The notes: generated by a model from the sequence alone, not told the origin. A stretch of 64,000 bases of DNA from Xanthobacteraceae bacterium (GCA_022844205.1 JALHMF010000003.1:340377-404376), one strand, 5' to 3'. Shown: positions 9,375-19,509, counted from the stretch's first letter. Program-made: numbers and translations.

Positions 9375-10079
9375 TCATTTCATCTGCCCGAGCAGCTTTA
9401 CTGCTCCCGCCCCGCCCTTGCGCCTGGAGAGGTCCGCAAGTGCCGTGTGGCCGCCCGCCGCATAGGCCGCAGCGGCGCGGAGCAGTTCCCTGAGCTGCGC
9501 CGATGCACCCGCATCGAACGGGCACCAAGCACCTTTGGTAAGCCGCGCGATCTCGCGGAACGCCTGTTCGGCGATTGCGTCGTTGTTTTCCTGAAACATG
9601 AAGGCCGGCACACCGAGCAGCCCAAGTTCTCCGGCCGCGGCGCAAAGATCGTCCACGGATTCCTCCATCGCATCGCCGACGAAGACGAGCGCGTCCACCT
9701 TCCGGATTTTGCTCTCCTTGCGGACGTGTTCCAGCACGCGGCCGATTTGCGTGTGGCCACCGACCACGGAGATCGACTCCATCAATCCCGCAAGACGCTT
9801 GGGATCGGACACCCATTTGGAGGCGCGGCATTCGGCAAGCCCGCGATAATAGATGAGCTGCACATCCAGCCCGCCGATGGCCGCCGTCTCCGCGAACATC
9901 TCCGCCTGCAGGGCGCAAGCAAGGTCCCACATCGGCTGCCGGCTCATGGTGGCATCGAGGGCGAACACCAGCCGCCCGCGCTTGCCGTCGGTACGCGGAC
10001 CCAGCGTGCGGGCGCGCTGCACGAAGGATTCGATTTCCTTGGCGTTTGAGATAGGCTTGGAAAGGGGTTTATCGGTCAT
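9375..10079 (-). CDS. VWA-like domain protein
   Basis: A 234-residue soluble protein. RLVFALDATMSR near residues 41-52 looks like the first strand and metal site of a VWA fold, with D-A-T-M-S in place of the classical DxSxS. VDALVFVGDAMEES near 137-150 resembles the later metal-binding loop. The C-terminus (LRAAAAYAAGGHTALADL) is helical and basic. Function unknown. Its start codon overlaps the start of the divergent amidase gene by two bases, so the two promoters must each lie inside the other gene's 5' end. Confidence 0.65.
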   Translation of the reverse strand: MTDKPLSKPISNAKEIESFVQRARTLGPRTDGKRGRLVFALDATMSRQPMWDLACALQAEMFAETAAIGGLDVQLIYYRGLAECRASKWVSDPKRLAGLMESISVVGGHTQIGRVLEHVRKESKIRKVDALVFVGDAMEESVDDLCAAAGELGLLGVPAFMFQENNDAIAEQAFREIARLTKGAWCPFDAGASAQLRELLRAAAAYAAGGHTALADLSRRKGGAGAVKLLGQMK

Positions 10080-10833
10080 GGGTGCGCGTCAGGGGGTTGG
10101 GCTGCCTGTTCGTATATATGTACCGCGAATAACGGCGGTATGGCTGGCTGCGATCTTTTTTGTTTGGTGCGTAAATCCACTGGCCGCCGATGATTCCGAT
10201 CTCGAAGGGATCGCTCCCGCCTTGATGACCCGCCAGATGTGGGAAGCGGAACCATCGCTCGACGGAGCGTGGCCGCACAAGCCGAAGGGCATCGTGATCC
10301 ACCACACTGGCGTCGGGCGGAATCTGCTATCGACGCTGCAACAAAAAATGAAAGGCTTGCAGCATTTCTCCCAGCGCATGCAGCATCCCTCGCCATACGG
10401 CCGGACGATCTGGTTGGACGCGCCGTATCATTTTTACATCGACGCCAAGGGCGACCTCGCCGAAGGCCGCGACGCCAACGTCGCGTCCGACAGCAACACG
10501 TTTTACGACACCTACGGGCTGTTGCAGGTGGTGGTGGAAGGCAATTTCCAGCGTGAGCAGCCTGACCCGCGGCAGATGGAAATGCTGCGCAAGACGCTCG
10601 TCTGGCTCTCGCTGAAATGGAACATCGATCCCGACAATATCGTCTGGCACCGCGCAAAGGCGCCGACGAACTGCCCCGGCAGGAATTTGCTGAACCAGCT
10701 GGTGCCGCTGAGCATCGAGGTCAGCCAGTCGCGGCAGAAGGCGATTGAAGAAATCTGCGCGAAGGCGCCGTCACCGAAATTTGCGGAAGCTTACTGCGGC
10801 ACGCCTGCCGAGAACCACGCCGGCGTGGATTAA
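10078..10833 (+). CDS. Secreted PGRP-like N-acetylmuramoyl-L-alanine amidase
   Basis: A 251-residue exported protein. A membrane/signal segment (RITAVWLAAIFFVWCVNPLAA) ends near residue 37. The remainder matches the Amidase_2/PGRP fold: GIVIHHTGVG holds the first zinc-ligand His, followed by YHFYIDAKGDLAEGRD, VVVEGNF and VWHRAKAPTNCPGRNL with the last His and Cys ligands. The enzyme class cuts the bond between N-acetylmuramic acid and L-Ala in peptidoglycan. The ATG at 10078 is chosen because it is the only one that includes the signal peptide; further upstream the frame runs inside the opposite gene. It converges with mipZ, overlapping by 4 bp. Confidence 0.8.
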   Translation: MGARQGVGLPVRIYVPRITAVWLAAIFFVWCVNPLAADDSDLEGIAPALMTRQMWEAEPSLDGAWPHKPKGIVIHHTGVGRNLLSTLQQKMKGLQHFSQRMQHPSPYGRTIWLDAPYHFYIDAKGDLAEGRDANVASDSNTFYDTYGLLQVVVEGNFQREQPDPRQMEMLRKTLVWLSLKWNIDPDNIVWHRAKAPTNCPGRNLLNQLVPLSIEVSQSRQKAIEEICAKAPSPKFAEAYCGTPAENHAGVD

Positions 10834-11777
10834 TCGATGACGATTTCGTTGCTTTCCAGCGGCTTGGCGCTGGAGCGCACCCATTCGGCGCGGGCGGCAG
10901 CCCGGCGCTTGCCGCGCTCGTCGATCGGCAGCCGCAGCCCGTCGATCAGGTTGCGCACTTCCTGCCGGGCCGCCAAATGCGAAAGGTTAGGCTTGGCGCC
11001 GAGCGTGTCCTCGTGGAGCGTATCCAGCACCGTAAGCCCGCGCGGAAACATCTCGCGATAGATCACGCGCTCGGAGAAACCGTCCGACACGCGGAAATTC
11101 AGCCGCTTGGCGAGATCGGCAAGGCCTTCCGCGATGTTGCGGCCGTTACGCGAATCGAACTGTCCGACACGGTTGCGCATCACGATCCAGTCGGTCTCTT
11201 CTTCCTCCACGATGCGGCGCTGACGGCGGGCTTCCCGCACCACTTCGGCATAATGGCTGGTGCCGGTAATTTCGAAACTCTCCGGATCGATGCTCGCCAG
11301 CACGTCGAAATCGACAAAGCTATCGTTGAGCGGCGTGATCAGCGTATCCGCCATCGCGTGCGCAAGCCGCATCAGGTAGCTGTCGGTCGCGGGCGTATCG
11401 ACGACCACAAAATCGTAGGAACTTTCGGCGGCGTTCACAGCAGCAGCAAAGGCGGCGAATTCGGTGGCCTCGTTTTCGTCCACGCTCGGGCCATTCGCCC
11501 GTTCGATCGTGTGAATGAACGGCATTTCGAGTGCCGCGCCGGTTTTCTTGGCCCAGATACCGCGATTGCGGATGTAGTGGCTGAGGCTTTTCTGGCGGCT
11601 GTCGACGTCGATGGCGGCGACTTTTTGGCCTGCTTTCAGCAGGGAAACGACGACATGCATCGCCGTGGTGGTTTTGCCCGAACCGCCCTTTTCGTTGGCG
11701 AGCACAATGACATGAGCCGTCCGGGCCTGGCCGGATGCGGCGGACGCACCGTTGCCGATGGTACTCTCGATACGCAT
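10830..11777 (-). CDS. mipZ: Division-plane positioning ATPase MipZ
   Basis: MipZ is a ParA-like ATPase that forms a gradient from the cell poles and inhibits FtsZ, placing the septum at midcell in alphaproteobacteria lacking MinCDE. The protein shows the deviant Walker A ANEKGGSGKTTTAMH near the N-terminus, DVDSRQKSLSHYIRNR (Walker A'), VVVDTPATDSYLM (Walker B) and the family-specific TPLNDSFVDFD. The ATG at 11777 gives 315 residues and puts the P-loop about 27 residues from the start; an ATG at 11834 would add 19. It converges on the amidase gene and is divergent from panC. Confidence 0.92.
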   Translation of the reverse strand: MRIESTIGNGASAASGQARTAHVIVLANEKGGSGKTTTAMHVVVSLLKAGQKVAAIDVDSRQKSLSHYIRNRGIWAKKTGAALEMPFIHTIERANGPSVDENEATEFAAFAAAVNAAESSYDFVVVDTPATDSYLMRLAHAMADTLITPLNDSFVDFDVLASIDPESFEITGTSHYAEVVREARRQRRIVEEEETDWIVMRNRVGQFDSRNGRNIAEGLADLAKRLNFRVSDGFSERVIYREMFPRGLTVLDTLHEDTLGAKPNLSHLAARQEVRNLIDGLRLPIDERGKRRAAARAEWVRSSAKPLESNEIVID

Positions 11778-11954
11778 TGATCCCAACCCGCGGGGCCGCC
11801 ACTCCCCGTTCATTGATTGTCGAAGCAGCCGCAAGTTTGGTCAAGCGGAGTCTTTCGGCATGTGCCGTCTAAGTTAATGTCAAACCTAATCTTCTTGCCG
11901 CATGGCGGAACTCACAGAAGTTGGTAATTTCCGCCGCCACCGACGGATTGTGTC

Positions 11955-12809
11955 ATGCCCGCTCCCAAGATCGCCCGCACGATAAACGCGCAGCGCAAGC
12001 AACTTGGCCAGTGGAGGCGCAAGGGAAACAGCATCGCGCTGGTGCCGACGATGGGCGCGCTGCACGCCGGGCATCTGTCGCTCGTCCGGCTCGCACACCG
12101 GAAGGCGGACAGGGTCGCCGTTTCGATTTTCGTCAATCCGGGCCAGTTTGCTCCGCACGAGGACTTCGGCCGTTACCCGCGCACCTGGAAAGCCGATCTG
12201 GCTATGCTCACCAAGGAAAAAACCGATCTTATCTTCGCGCCCGAGGTGAAGGAAATCTATCCGGCTGGATTCACCACCAAGATCACGCTCGACGGCCCCG
12301 CACTCGGCCTTGAGACCGATTTCCGTCCGCATTTCTTCGGTGGTGTGGCGACGATTGTTGCCAAGCTACTGATCGAAGCCATGCCTGACGTGGCGATCTT
12401 CGGCGAAAAAGACTATCAGCAACTGCTCGTGATCCGCCGCATGGCGCGCGATCTGGATTTGCCGATCAGGATTCTGGGTGCGCCGATTGTCCGGGAAAAG
12501 GACGGCCTCGCCCTCTCCTCCCGGAACATTTATCTGTCGCCCGGCGATCGCAAGACCGCGACCACGCTCTATCGGGTGCTATCGGAAAGCGCTTCAGCCA
12601 TTGCCAAGGGCGAAAAGATCGAGCCTATCCTCGCGCTCGGACGCGAGAAAATCCAGACCGCGGGCTTCAAGCTCGATTATCTGGAAGCGCGCAACGCCGA
12701 CACGCTCGAACAGGCCGAAAGCGCAAAGGACGGACCCTTGCGCCTTCTGGTCGCTGCCCGCATCGGTGGCACGCGGCTGATCGACAATGTCGCTGTGAAG
12801 CGGATTTAG
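11955..12809 (+). CDS. panC: Pantothenate synthetase
   Basis: PanC condenses pantoate with beta-alanine using ATP to make pantothenate, the precursor of coenzyme A. The 284-residue length is typical. Family motifs are [13 protein letters not shown] (HxGH-type nucleotidyl-transferase signature) near 31-43, [28 protein letters not shown], the KMSKS-equivalent SSRNIYLSP and the C-terminal [12 protein letters not shown]. No panB or panD is nearby. Confidence 0.97.
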   Translation: MPAPKIARTINAQRKQLGQWRRKGNSIALVPTMGALHAGHLSLVRLAHRKADRVAVSIFVNPGQFAPHEDFGRYPRTWKADLAMLTKEKTDLIFAPEVKEIYPAGFTTKITLDGPALGLETDFRPHFFGGVATIVAKLLIEAMPDVAIFGEKDYQQLLVIRRMARDLDLPIRILGAPIVREKDGLALSSRNIYLSPGDRKTATTLYRVLSESASAIAKGEKIEPILALGREKIQTAGFKLDYLEARNADTLEQAESAKDGPLRLLVAARIGGTRLIDNVAVKRI

Positions 12810-12819
12810 ACCGAAAAAC

Positions 12820-13011
12820 TCATACCCACGACATGTAATAGGCTGCGAACATGAAGACGATGGCGAGTGCGGTACCTGCCATCAGCACCTTGGCCATATT
12901 GCCTTTATTTTCGCCCTGCCGGGCCATATTGGTCGGCAGCGTCACCGGATCGCGCATGCGGGAAACGTCGGTATCGGGTTTTTCGTAGTCGGAACTGTTT
13001 CTGACCGCCAT
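12820..13011 (-). CDS. Small single-pass membrane protein
   Basis: A 63-residue product with a charged N-terminal half (DYEKPDTDVSRMRDP) and one C-terminal membrane helix (residues 41-62, ending AAYYMSWV). An AGGGAGA ribosome-binding site is well spaced before the ATG, which supports a real gene. Its C-terminal helix resembles that of the 32-residue peptide encoded at 30627-30725. It ends 10 bp from the panC stop in convergent orientation. Function unknown. Confidence 0.7.
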   Translation of the reverse strand: MAVRNSSDYEKPDTDVSRMRDPVTLPTNMARQGENKGNMAKVLMAGTALAIVFMFAAYYMSWV

Positions 13012-13074
13012 TGGGAATCTCCCTAAAAAAACTGTCAGGAGCTAACGCGCGAACCGGCCAAACCGTTGCAATCG

Positions 13075-13512
13075 CTAAAGCAGCCCCAATTCCCGCAGTT
13101 CGCGGCGCATTTCCTCAGGCAGCTTGGTCAGGCCCTTGCCCTGCCGCGTGAGATCGGGCGGCGTGTCCTGGTCCTTCAAATAACGCCAGCCCTGAAACGG
13201 CCCACGCGGGCGCGGACTCAGGGGCACGAGTTTCAGATCGAGTACCAGCTGGCAGCGCTTGATGCCGTCCTTGCCCTTGGTCTGGCGGATATCGAGGAGT
13301 TTTTGCCGCGCGGCGATCGAACCTTTAATGACCCAGTAGAGCGAGCCGCCTTCCAGCAATTCCTCGGCGCGCGTCGGAAACATCCTTGTCGTATGGATGT
13401 GTTCGAGCGGGAGTTTTTTCTTTTTCTTCTGCGCGATGCGCTCCTCGATCCAGTCCTGCAGATCGCGGATGGAATCGGCACCGACGCAAAGCTTGATGAG
13501 ATGGAGAGCCAT
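13075..13512 (-). CDS. DUF1489 family protein
   Basis: A 145-residue cytosolic protein that matches the DUF1489 family of alphaproteobacteria: it starts MALHLIKLCVGADSI, contains HIHTTRMFPTRAEELL and GSLYWVIKG, and later FQGWRYLK. A lysine run (KKKKK) sits near residue 30. No function is established for the family. It lies between the small membrane protein gene and the carboxylase gene, all on the minus strand. Confidence 0.85.
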   Translation of the reverse strand: MALHLIKLCVGADSIRDLQDWIEERIAQKKKKKLPLEHIHTTRMFPTRAEELLEGGSLYWVIKGSIAARQKLLDIRQTKGKDGIKRCQLVLDLKLVPLSPRPRGPFQGWRYLKDQDTPPDLTRQGKGLTKLPEEMRRELRELGLL

Positions 13513-13579
13513 ACCTTGTTTCTAGACAACTGGGCCGGGCGCTTCACCTGTTCCGGCCCCTGCATCCACAGGCAATGCT

Positions 13580-15577
13580 TCACTTTTCCGGAACTGTCGC
13601 CAGGGTGAATTCCACCAAGAGAAGCCTTGCACCTTCCTTGACCTGATCGCCCGCAAGCACGGAGACTTCGGCCACTGTTCCATCGGCGGGCGCTGTGAGC
13701 GCGTGTTCCATCTTCATCGCCTCGACCACCGCGAGTACCTGCCCCTTTTTCACCGCTTCGCCCTTGCGGACCGGAAGAGAAAGCAGCTTGCCGTGCATGG
13801 GGGCGAGGATCACGCCATCGGATTGAGCCTGGTCGTCCTGCGCACTTTCCGCGGGCTCGAGTTTCACGGTTGTCTGATGGCCTTCGATAACGGCCACGAT
13901 CGAACCGTCCATATCGACTAGCAGACAATCGGCGGCGGATTTGCCGCCGACACTGGCGCGGACACCGCCCGGCCCGAAAGTAACCCGTGCTTTCGTCTTT
14001 TCTCCGTTGATCCTGACCGCGATCTCCGTTTCACGCGCACCCGAAAAACCGAACGCGTCCGTCTGATCCCACGGCGAGACCGGCTCGCTTGAACGCCTGC
14101 GGGCGCGCTGTCGCAAACGCTCTCCTTCCCGGCGGACGAGTTCTTCGACCGCAAAGGCGGCCGCGCTGAAATCGGGCGCATGGGCGGGCGCGAGATTTGC
14201 AATGTCGCGCTCGATATAGCCGGTATCCACTTCACCCTTGCGCATGGCTTGCGACGCGACGAGCGCCGACAAAAACGCCAGATTTGTCTTTGGCCCCGCG
14301 GCAAGCGTCTTCTTCAATGCATGACCGAGACGGTCGAAGGCTTCGTCGCGCGTGGAGGCGTGGGCGACGATCTTCGCGATCATCGGATCGTAGAACTGCG
14401 TAACTTCGCTGCCCTGCTCCACGCCGGTATCGACACGAATGCCGTCTCCGGAGGGAAATTGCAGCGCCACCAGTTTGCCGGTGGATGGCAGGAATCCGCG
14501 TTCCGGCTCCTCGGCGTAGAGCCGCGCTTCGACCGCATGGCCGGAAAGCTTGATCCCGTTCTGCGTCAGCGCGATCGGCTCGCCGGCAGCCACGCGGAAC
14601 TGCCATTCCACGAGATCGATCCCGGTGACAGCTTCCGTCACCGGATGCTCGACCTGAAGGCGCGTATTCATTTCCAGAAACCAGAATCCGTCGGGCCGAA
14701 GACCGCGCTTGCCATCGGCGATGAACTCCACGGTGCCCGCACCCGCGTAATTCGCAGCACGCGCGGCTTCCACCGCGGCTTTTGTCATCGCGGCGCGCGT
14801 TTCCTCGTTCATGCCGGGGGCCGGCGACTCCTCGATTACTTTTTGATGCCTCCGCTGGGCCGAGCAGTCGCGCTCAAAGAGATGCAAAACATTGCCGTGG
14901 GTGTCGGCGAAAATCTGCACTTCGATATGGCGCGGGCTCTCGATCCATTTTTCGATGAGCACGCGCTTGTCGCCGAAAGCGGCTTCCGCTTCGCGGCTCG
15001 CGGCTGCGAGAGCCGGATCGAAATCGAGCGCTTTTTCCACGCGGCGCATGCCCTTGCCGCCGCCGCCCGCCGCCGCCTTGATCGCGACCGGATAGCCAAG
15101 CTCGTAGGCTTTCTGTTTCAGGAACGCTCCGTCCTGCCGCTCGCCGTGATAGCCGGGCACAACCGGCACGCCGGCTTTCTGCATCAAGGTCTTTGCCGCA
15201 GACTTGTCGCCCATCGCGCGGATGGCTGCCGGTGACGGCCCGACGAACACAACCCCCGCCGCCTTGCACGCTTCCGCAAGTTCAGCCCGTTCGGAGAGAA
15301 ACCCGTAGCCGGGATGCAGGCACGAAGCCTTGGTAGCGCGCGCGGTTTCGATCAGCCGCATGATGTCGAGATAGCTGTCGCGCGCGGGCGATGGTCCGAT
15401 GAAATGCGCCTCATCCGCGAGCCGCGCATGAGGAGCATCGCGGTCGGCCTCGGAGAACACCGCGATGGTGCGAATGCCGAGCGCCTTCGCCGTGCGAATG
15501 ATGCGCACGGCGATCTCGCCGCGATTGGCGATCAGCACGGACTCGAATGGAGGCTTGGTTTTGCCGGCCGGACTCAT
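13580..15577 (-). CDS. mccA: Biotin-dependent acyl-CoA carboxylase alpha subunit, probably 3-methylcrotonyl-CoA carboxylase
   Basis: A 665-residue subunit with biotin carboxylase and biotin carrier domains. Residues 10-460 hold the ATP-grasp carboxylase: LIANRGEIAVRI, HPGYGFLSE, the glycine loop KAAAGGGGKGMR, and EMNTRLQVEHPVTE. The biotin attachment site EAMKMEH lies near residue 627. It carboxylates biotin with ATP and bicarbonate; the substrate is set by the partner carboxyltransferase. The candidate partner at 22160-23767 resembles MccB, and a second, PccA-like alpha subunit is at 41-43 kb, so this copy is best assigned to leucine breakdown. The exact substrate is inferred. Confidence 0.85.
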   Translation of the reverse strand: MSPAGKTKPPFESVLIANRGEIAVRIIRTAKALGIRTIAVFSEADRDAPHARLADEAHFIGPSPARDSYLDIMRLIETARATKASCLHPGYGFLSERAELAEACKAAGVVFVGPSPAAIRAMGDKSAAKTLMQKAGVPVVPGYHGERQDGAFLKQKAYELGYPVAIKAAAGGGGKGMRRVEKALDFDPALAAASREAEAAFGDKRVLIEKWIESPRHIEVQIFADTHGNVLHLFERDCSAQRRHQKVIEESPAPGMNEETRAAMTKAAVEAARAANYAGAGTVEFIADGKRGLRPDGFWFLEMNTRLQVEHPVTEAVTGIDLVEWQFRVAAGEPIALTQNGIKLSGHAVEARLYAEEPERGFLPSTGKLVALQFPSGDGIRVDTGVEQGSEVTQFYDPMIAKIVAHASTRDEAFDRLGHALKKTLAAGPKTNLAFLSALVASQAMRKGEVDTGYIERDIANLAPAHAPDFSAAAFAVEELVRREGERLRQRARRRSSEPVSPWDQTDAFGFSGARETEIAVRINGEKTKARVTFGPGGVRASVGGKSAADCLLVDMDGSIVAVIEGHQTTVKLEPAESAQDDQAQSDGVILAPMHGKLLSLPVRKGEAVKKGQVLAVVEAMKMEHALTAPADGTVAEVSVLAGDQVKEGARLLLVEFTLATVPEK

Positions 15578-15626
15578 GCGCCAATCCTAGCGGGCACCAC
15601 GCCGTTCCCAAACCGGCGATCGGGGA

Positions 15627-16916
15627 CTAGGGATTCATGATCACGCCGGAAGGCGTCAGCGTTTCCCGCGGTTCGTTCGGATCGGGACGGAGATAATCGC
15701 CGGGTACAAGCCGCGGCAGACCGGCCACGGGCTCATTGCCCTTGCCCCTGTAAAGCTCGCCCTTGGTCTTCGGCGCGCCTACGGCGGACTTCTGCTTTTC
15801 AGAAGCCTTCGGCTGCTCGGCCTTTGGCTCGGATTTGGGCGCGGCTTTTTTCTGGCCCTTCTCGTCGGCGGGATCGACCATGATCGGGCGTGCAGGCATA
15901 GCAGCCGGAGCGGCCGGACGGACCGGGACGGAAACCGGCGTAAAGGGGTTGGCATCGGGTGGTGTCTGCACGCGCGCCGGTGCGGCGGGTGCGGCTTCCG
16001 TTCCCTTCGCGCGCGGCGGTCCGCCGACCGTCGGCGGCGGCATCACATCGGGCCGTGTTGCCGCTGCGGGTGGGGTCGTGTGTGGACCGGGGATCGGCCC
16101 GGACGGCATCGGATTGCCGCGCGGCACCGGATCGAAGAGCGCGGGCGGTCCGGTATCGAGCGGAATGAGGTTTCTCGGCTTGTCGCCGATCGCGACACCC
16201 GGAAGCACGGTGTCGCTGCCCGGTTTTTTGTCTTCCGGCAGCGGCTCTCCGCGCCAGACGCCCGCGTATTTGGCCATGTAGGCTTCATAGCGCCGGCTGC
16301 GGATGTTTTCCTTCACGCGTTCCGGATTGTCGAGAATCTGAAACTTGTCGCACAGATCGGCCATGCAGTTGTAGCTGCTCGCCAAGACGAATCCGACAAA
16401 GCCGTAAGGATCGGATTCGATCACGCGCCGTAGCGGCGCAATGCGCGTGGCGTAATCCCGATCGCGCGTGGATGCAAAACGCACAGCGTCTATCAGGTAG
16501 CCCACGCGCTGCGAAGTAATGGTGATTGCCGTGGCGACCCGGTGCGGCTCGGCAAACAGCGTGCGTTCGCAGGCATCTTGCATCGCTGGAGAAGGAGAGC
16601 CATCCATGCAGGCATAAACGGAGCCAGGCTGGATTGTCTGGTTGAACAACGCACTGGCACGCTCCTCGAGGAGCTTGCGCTGGTTCATGTTTTCATATTC
16701 CCGGAAAGCGAAGTAGCCCACGGCTACAAGCACCACCGCAAGGCCATAGGTAAAGGCGAAACGGACCAGCCGGCGGATACCGGCGATCCAGATCAGAATC
16801 AGCAGCATGAACAGCACGACCAGCGCCGCCACGGCCGCCATCCACGGCGGCACAGGAAGCGCGGGGATAGCCGGTAGTGCCGGCAACAAGCTCAACAACT
16901 GTTCCATCCGGGACAT
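15627..16916 (-). CDS. Membrane protein with long proline-rich C-terminal region
   Basis: A 429-residue protein of unknown function. Two N-terminal membrane helices (about residues 24-46 and 50-70) are followed by a predicted extracytoplasmic domain (70-215) with four cysteines (YACMDG, DACER, SYNCMADLCD) that could form disulfides. The second half is low-complexity, rich in Pro, Ala and Lys (for example KKAAPKSEPKAEQPKASEKQ), and ends LTPSGVIMNP. It lies between kup and the carboxylase gene on the same strand. It may be conserved only within relatives; no family was recognised. Confidence 0.7.
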   Translation of the reverse strand: MSRMEQLLSLLPALPAIPALPVPPWMAAVAALVVLFMLLILIWIAGIRRLVRFAFTYGLAVVLVAVGYFAFREYENMNQRKLLEERASALFNQTIQPGSVYACMDGSPSPAMQDACERTLFAEPHRVATAITITSQRVGYLIDAVRFASTRDRDYATRIAPLRRVIESDPYGFVGFVLASSYNCMADLCDKFQILDNPERVKENIRSRRYEAYMAKYAGVWRGEPLPEDKKPGSDTVLPGVAIGDKPRNLIPLDTGPPALFDPVPRGNPMPSGPIPGPHTTPPAAATRPDVMPPPTVGGPPRAKGTEAAPAAPARVQTPPDANPFTPVSVPVRPAAPAAMPARPIMVDPADEKGQKKAAPKSEPKAEQPKASEKQKSAVGAPKTKGELYRGKGNEPVAGLPRLVPGDYLRPDPNEPRETLTPSGVIMNP

Positions 16917-16992
16917 TTTAGCCTATCTGCACCACGCATAGAACGGCCTGCCAGCCGTCCCTGCGGCCCTGTCCCATACCGGACGGGCTGAA

Positions 16993-18921
16993 TCACACCG
17001 AAACCTGTGTTCCGATTTCCACCACCCGTTCCGAAGGAATGTGGAAATAAGTTGTCGCGTCGTCCGCGGTCTTCGCGAGCTTGATGAAAAGCCGGTCCTG
17101 CCAGAGCGGCATGCCGGAATTCGGCGATGGCTTCAGCGAACGGCGGGAGAGAAAGAACGACGTGGACATGATGTCAAACTGCCAGCCCTTGCGGCGGGCA
17201 ATGGCGAGCGCCTTTGGCACGTTGGGCGTCTCCATATAGCCGAATTTCAGCTCGATCCGGTGGAAACGCGGTGAAATCTCCGCGATTTTCACACGTTCCG
17301 ACTCATCGACACGCGGCATGTCCACCGTCACCACGGTCAGGATCACATTGTGCTCGTGCAGGACCTTGTTGTGCTTGAGGTTGTGCAAGAGTGCCGTGGG
17401 CGCGAAATCGGGGTCACTGGTGAGGAAGACGGCGGTGCCGGGCACGATATGCGGCGGTTTTTTCTCGAGGCTGTTCACCAGCGGCTCGAACGGAATCTCG
17501 ATGCGCCGGGTTTTCTGGACAAGAAACTGCGTGCCGCGCCGCCAGGTCATCATCGCCAGGATCAGGAAGCCGCCGAACGCCACGGGCACCCAGGCGCCAT
17601 CAAGAACTTTCAGCGACGCGGCTGCGATGAATACCGTGTCGATCACGATAAAGGGGAGCATCAGCGCGAGGGCCGCCCAGAACGACCACTGCCACTGCCG
17701 CCAGATCACGATGAAGCCCAGTGCCGAAGCGGCCCAAACCGTCGCGGATACCGCAAGCACATAGGCGCCCGCCAGATCGCTGGACGACCGGAACATCAGC
17801 ACCAGCAGCACCACGCCGATCAGCAGCGCCGTATTCACGCGCGGCATGTAGATCTGGCCGAATTGTTCCGCCGAGGTGTGGCGGATTTCGAAGCGCGGCA
17901 ACAAGCCAAGCTGGATCGCCTGCCGTGTCAGCGAATAGGCACCCGTAATGACGGCCTGGCTCGCGATCACCGTTGCCATCGTGGCAAGGACAACCATCGG
18001 CAGGAGCATCGATTCCGGTACGAGTTTGTAGAACGGATCGGCAATCGCCGCCGGATCGGAAAGCACGAGCGCGCCCTGGCCGAAGTAATTGAGAAGCAGA
18101 GCCGGCAGCACGAGACCAAACCACGCAAACTGGATCGGCTTGCGGCCAAAGTGACCAAGGTCGGCGTAGAGCGCTTCCGATCCGGTCACCACCAGAAAAA
18201 CCGCGCCTAGCGTAATCAGTCCAATCATGCCGTTTCCGGCAAGAAACTTTACCGCATAATACGGATTCACCGCGGCCAGCACGCCCAGGTCGTCGGCGAT
18301 GTGCAGCAGGCCGTTAATGGATATCACCACGAACCAGAGCACGGTGATCGGGCCAAAAAATACCGATACTTTCGCGGTACCGCGTGACTGCACCGCGAAC
18401 AATGCGATTAAAATAAAAATAGTGACCGGCAGGACGAAGGGTTCGAATTGCGGCGTTAAATATTTGACGCCTTCCACCGCCGACAGGACCGAAAGTGCCG
18501 GAGTGATCAGCGAAGACCCGTAGAACATCGCCGCGCCGAACGCACCGAGAATAATGACGCCGCTGGAGCGCCTGCCTAATGCGCGAAAGGCCAAAGCAGT
18601 CAGCGAGAGCGTGCCGCCCTCCCCGTTGTTGTCGGCGCGCAGCAGGATCACGACATATTTCAGCGTGACAACAATGATCAGCGACCAGACGATCAGCGAC
18701 AGCACACCCAACACGATGTCGCGCGTGACTTCCCCGCCCGCAGCCGCCGCGGTCACCGCTTCGCGGAACGCGTAGAGCGGGCTCGTGCCGATGTCGCCAT
18801 AGACGACGCCGACACTGCCGATCGTGAGAGCCCAGAACCCCGTTTGGGGCCGATGCTCTCCGTTCCCATTCGCCGGGGCCTCGGTTCCCGGCGAACGGGG
18901 CCCGGCCGTGGATTGGACCAT
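16993..18921 (-). CDS. kup: Kup-family potassium uptake protein
   Basis: Low-affinity K+ uptake driven by the proton gradient, in the inner membrane. The 642-residue protein shows the Kup start ([21 protein letters not shown] at 36-56, split here over a helix break), about twelve membrane helices to residue 460, then a cytosolic tail of about 180 residues. The DNNGEGG loop and the [13 protein letters not shown] segment are Kup signatures. The C-terminus ends [11 protein letters not shown] and GTQVSV. A remnant of a second kup gene lies directly upstream (19059-19195), so there was probably a tandem pair. Confidence 0.95.
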   Translation of the reverse strand: MVQSTAGPRSPGTEAPANGNGEHRPQTGFWALTIGSVGVVYGDIGTSPLYAFREAVTAAAAGGEVTRDIVLGVLSLIVWSLIIVVTLKYVVILLRADNNGEGGTLSLTALAFRALGRRSSGVIILGAFGAAMFYGSSLITPALSVLSAVEGVKYLTPQFEPFVLPVTIFILIALFAVQSRGTAKVSVFFGPITVLWFVVISINGLLHIADDLGVLAAVNPYYAVKFLAGNGMIGLITLGAVFLVVTGSEALYADLGHFGRKPIQFAWFGLVLPALLLNYFGQGALVLSDPAAIADPFYKLVPESMLLPMVVLATMATVIASQAVITGAYSLTRQAIQLGLLPRFEIRHTSAEQFGQIYMPRVNTALLIGVVLLVLMFRSSSDLAGAYVLAVSATVWAASALGFIVIWRQWQWSFWAALALMLPFIVIDTVFIAAASLKVLDGAWVPVAFGGFLILAMMTWRRGTQFLVQKTRRIEIPFEPLVNSLEKKPPHIVPGTAVFLTSDPDFAPTALLHNLKHNKVLHEHNVILTVVTVDMPRVDESERVKIAEISPRFHRIELKFGYMETPNVPKALAIARRKGWQFDIMSTSFFLSRRSLKPSPNSGMPLWQDRLFIKLAKTADDATTYFHIPSERVVEIGTQVSV

Positions 18922-19058
18922 CTGTCTGAATGCCGTTATTGCGCTGCGTCAATCGCAGAGGGCGCGGCAATAGCATGCGCCTAGAGGACTGTCATCCGCA
19001 TGGCCGCGGCCCCGTAAAAACGCTTACGGAGCCGCTACTTGGCAAGGGAGTGCAGAAT

Positions 19059-19195
19059 TCAGACCGCGACTTGCGTTCCGATCTCCACCACCCGCTCCGA
19101 CGGGATCCGGAAATAGGCGGTGGCATCGTTGGCGTTGCGAGCAAGCGAGATGAAGAGCTTGTCCTGCCAGTACGCCATGGCCGACTGCGCTAGCT
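19059..19195 (-). pseudogene. 3' remnant of a second kup gene
   Basis: Read on the minus strand, the codons before the TGA at 19059-19061 spell [15 protein letters not shown] followed by [17 protein letters not shown] and TQVAV. This matches the C-terminus of the intact Kup next door ([19 protein letters not shown]...[15 protein letters not shown]) almost residue by residue. Only about 45 codons remain; upstream of them the frame (GKLAQSA) loses similarity within a few residues. No start codon context or membrane region is present. It is either the end of a deleted tandem duplicate or the scar of a recombination between copies. Confidence 0.8.
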
Positions 19196-19318
19196 TTCCT
19201 GGAATCGTTCCGGTCTGCACGCCGCGACAAGATGGCTGCGAACGGAATCATCCGGCGCGGCTATAATTGCCGCATTCCAAAGCGAAGCAAACGGCCAATT
19301 CGGATCGGGGAGACGTTG

Positions 19319-19498
19319 ATGCGATTGTTATTCGGAATTGTGCTGGGCGCCGCGCTCACTGTGACAGCGGCTTATATTCACGACTCGATGCAGGAAGGCA
19401 CCCCGGGCCGCACATTGGTCAACTGGGATGTGGCGAGCCAAGTCGCGAACAACACCACTCGTTCCATGCGCGAGCAGGTCGACAAGCTCACGAAATAA
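19319..19498 (+). CDS. Small membrane-anchored protein, YIHDSM/NWDVA family, copy A
   Basis: A 59-residue product with one N-terminal helix (MRLLFGIVLGAALTVTAA) followed by YIHDSM, a short linker, LVNWDVASQV and a helical tail (MREQVDKLTK). A GGGGAG ribosome-binding site precedes the ATG at 19319, which is preferred over an upstream ATG at 19232 in the same frame. A TATAAT-like box is at 19262-19267. It shares AAYIHDSM and LVNWDVA with the gene at 20903-21115, so the two are paralogues. Function unknown. Confidence 0.75.
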   Translation: MRLLFGIVLGAALTVTAAYIHDSMQEGTPGRTLVNWDVASQVANNTTRSMREQVDKLTK

Positions 19499-19509
19499 TA
19501 ATCAGCTAA

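Noticed and set aside
15627..16916. Proline-rich membrane protein as a TonB homologue
   Set aside because: It has two membrane helices and no TonB C-terminal motif; only low-complexity similarity.
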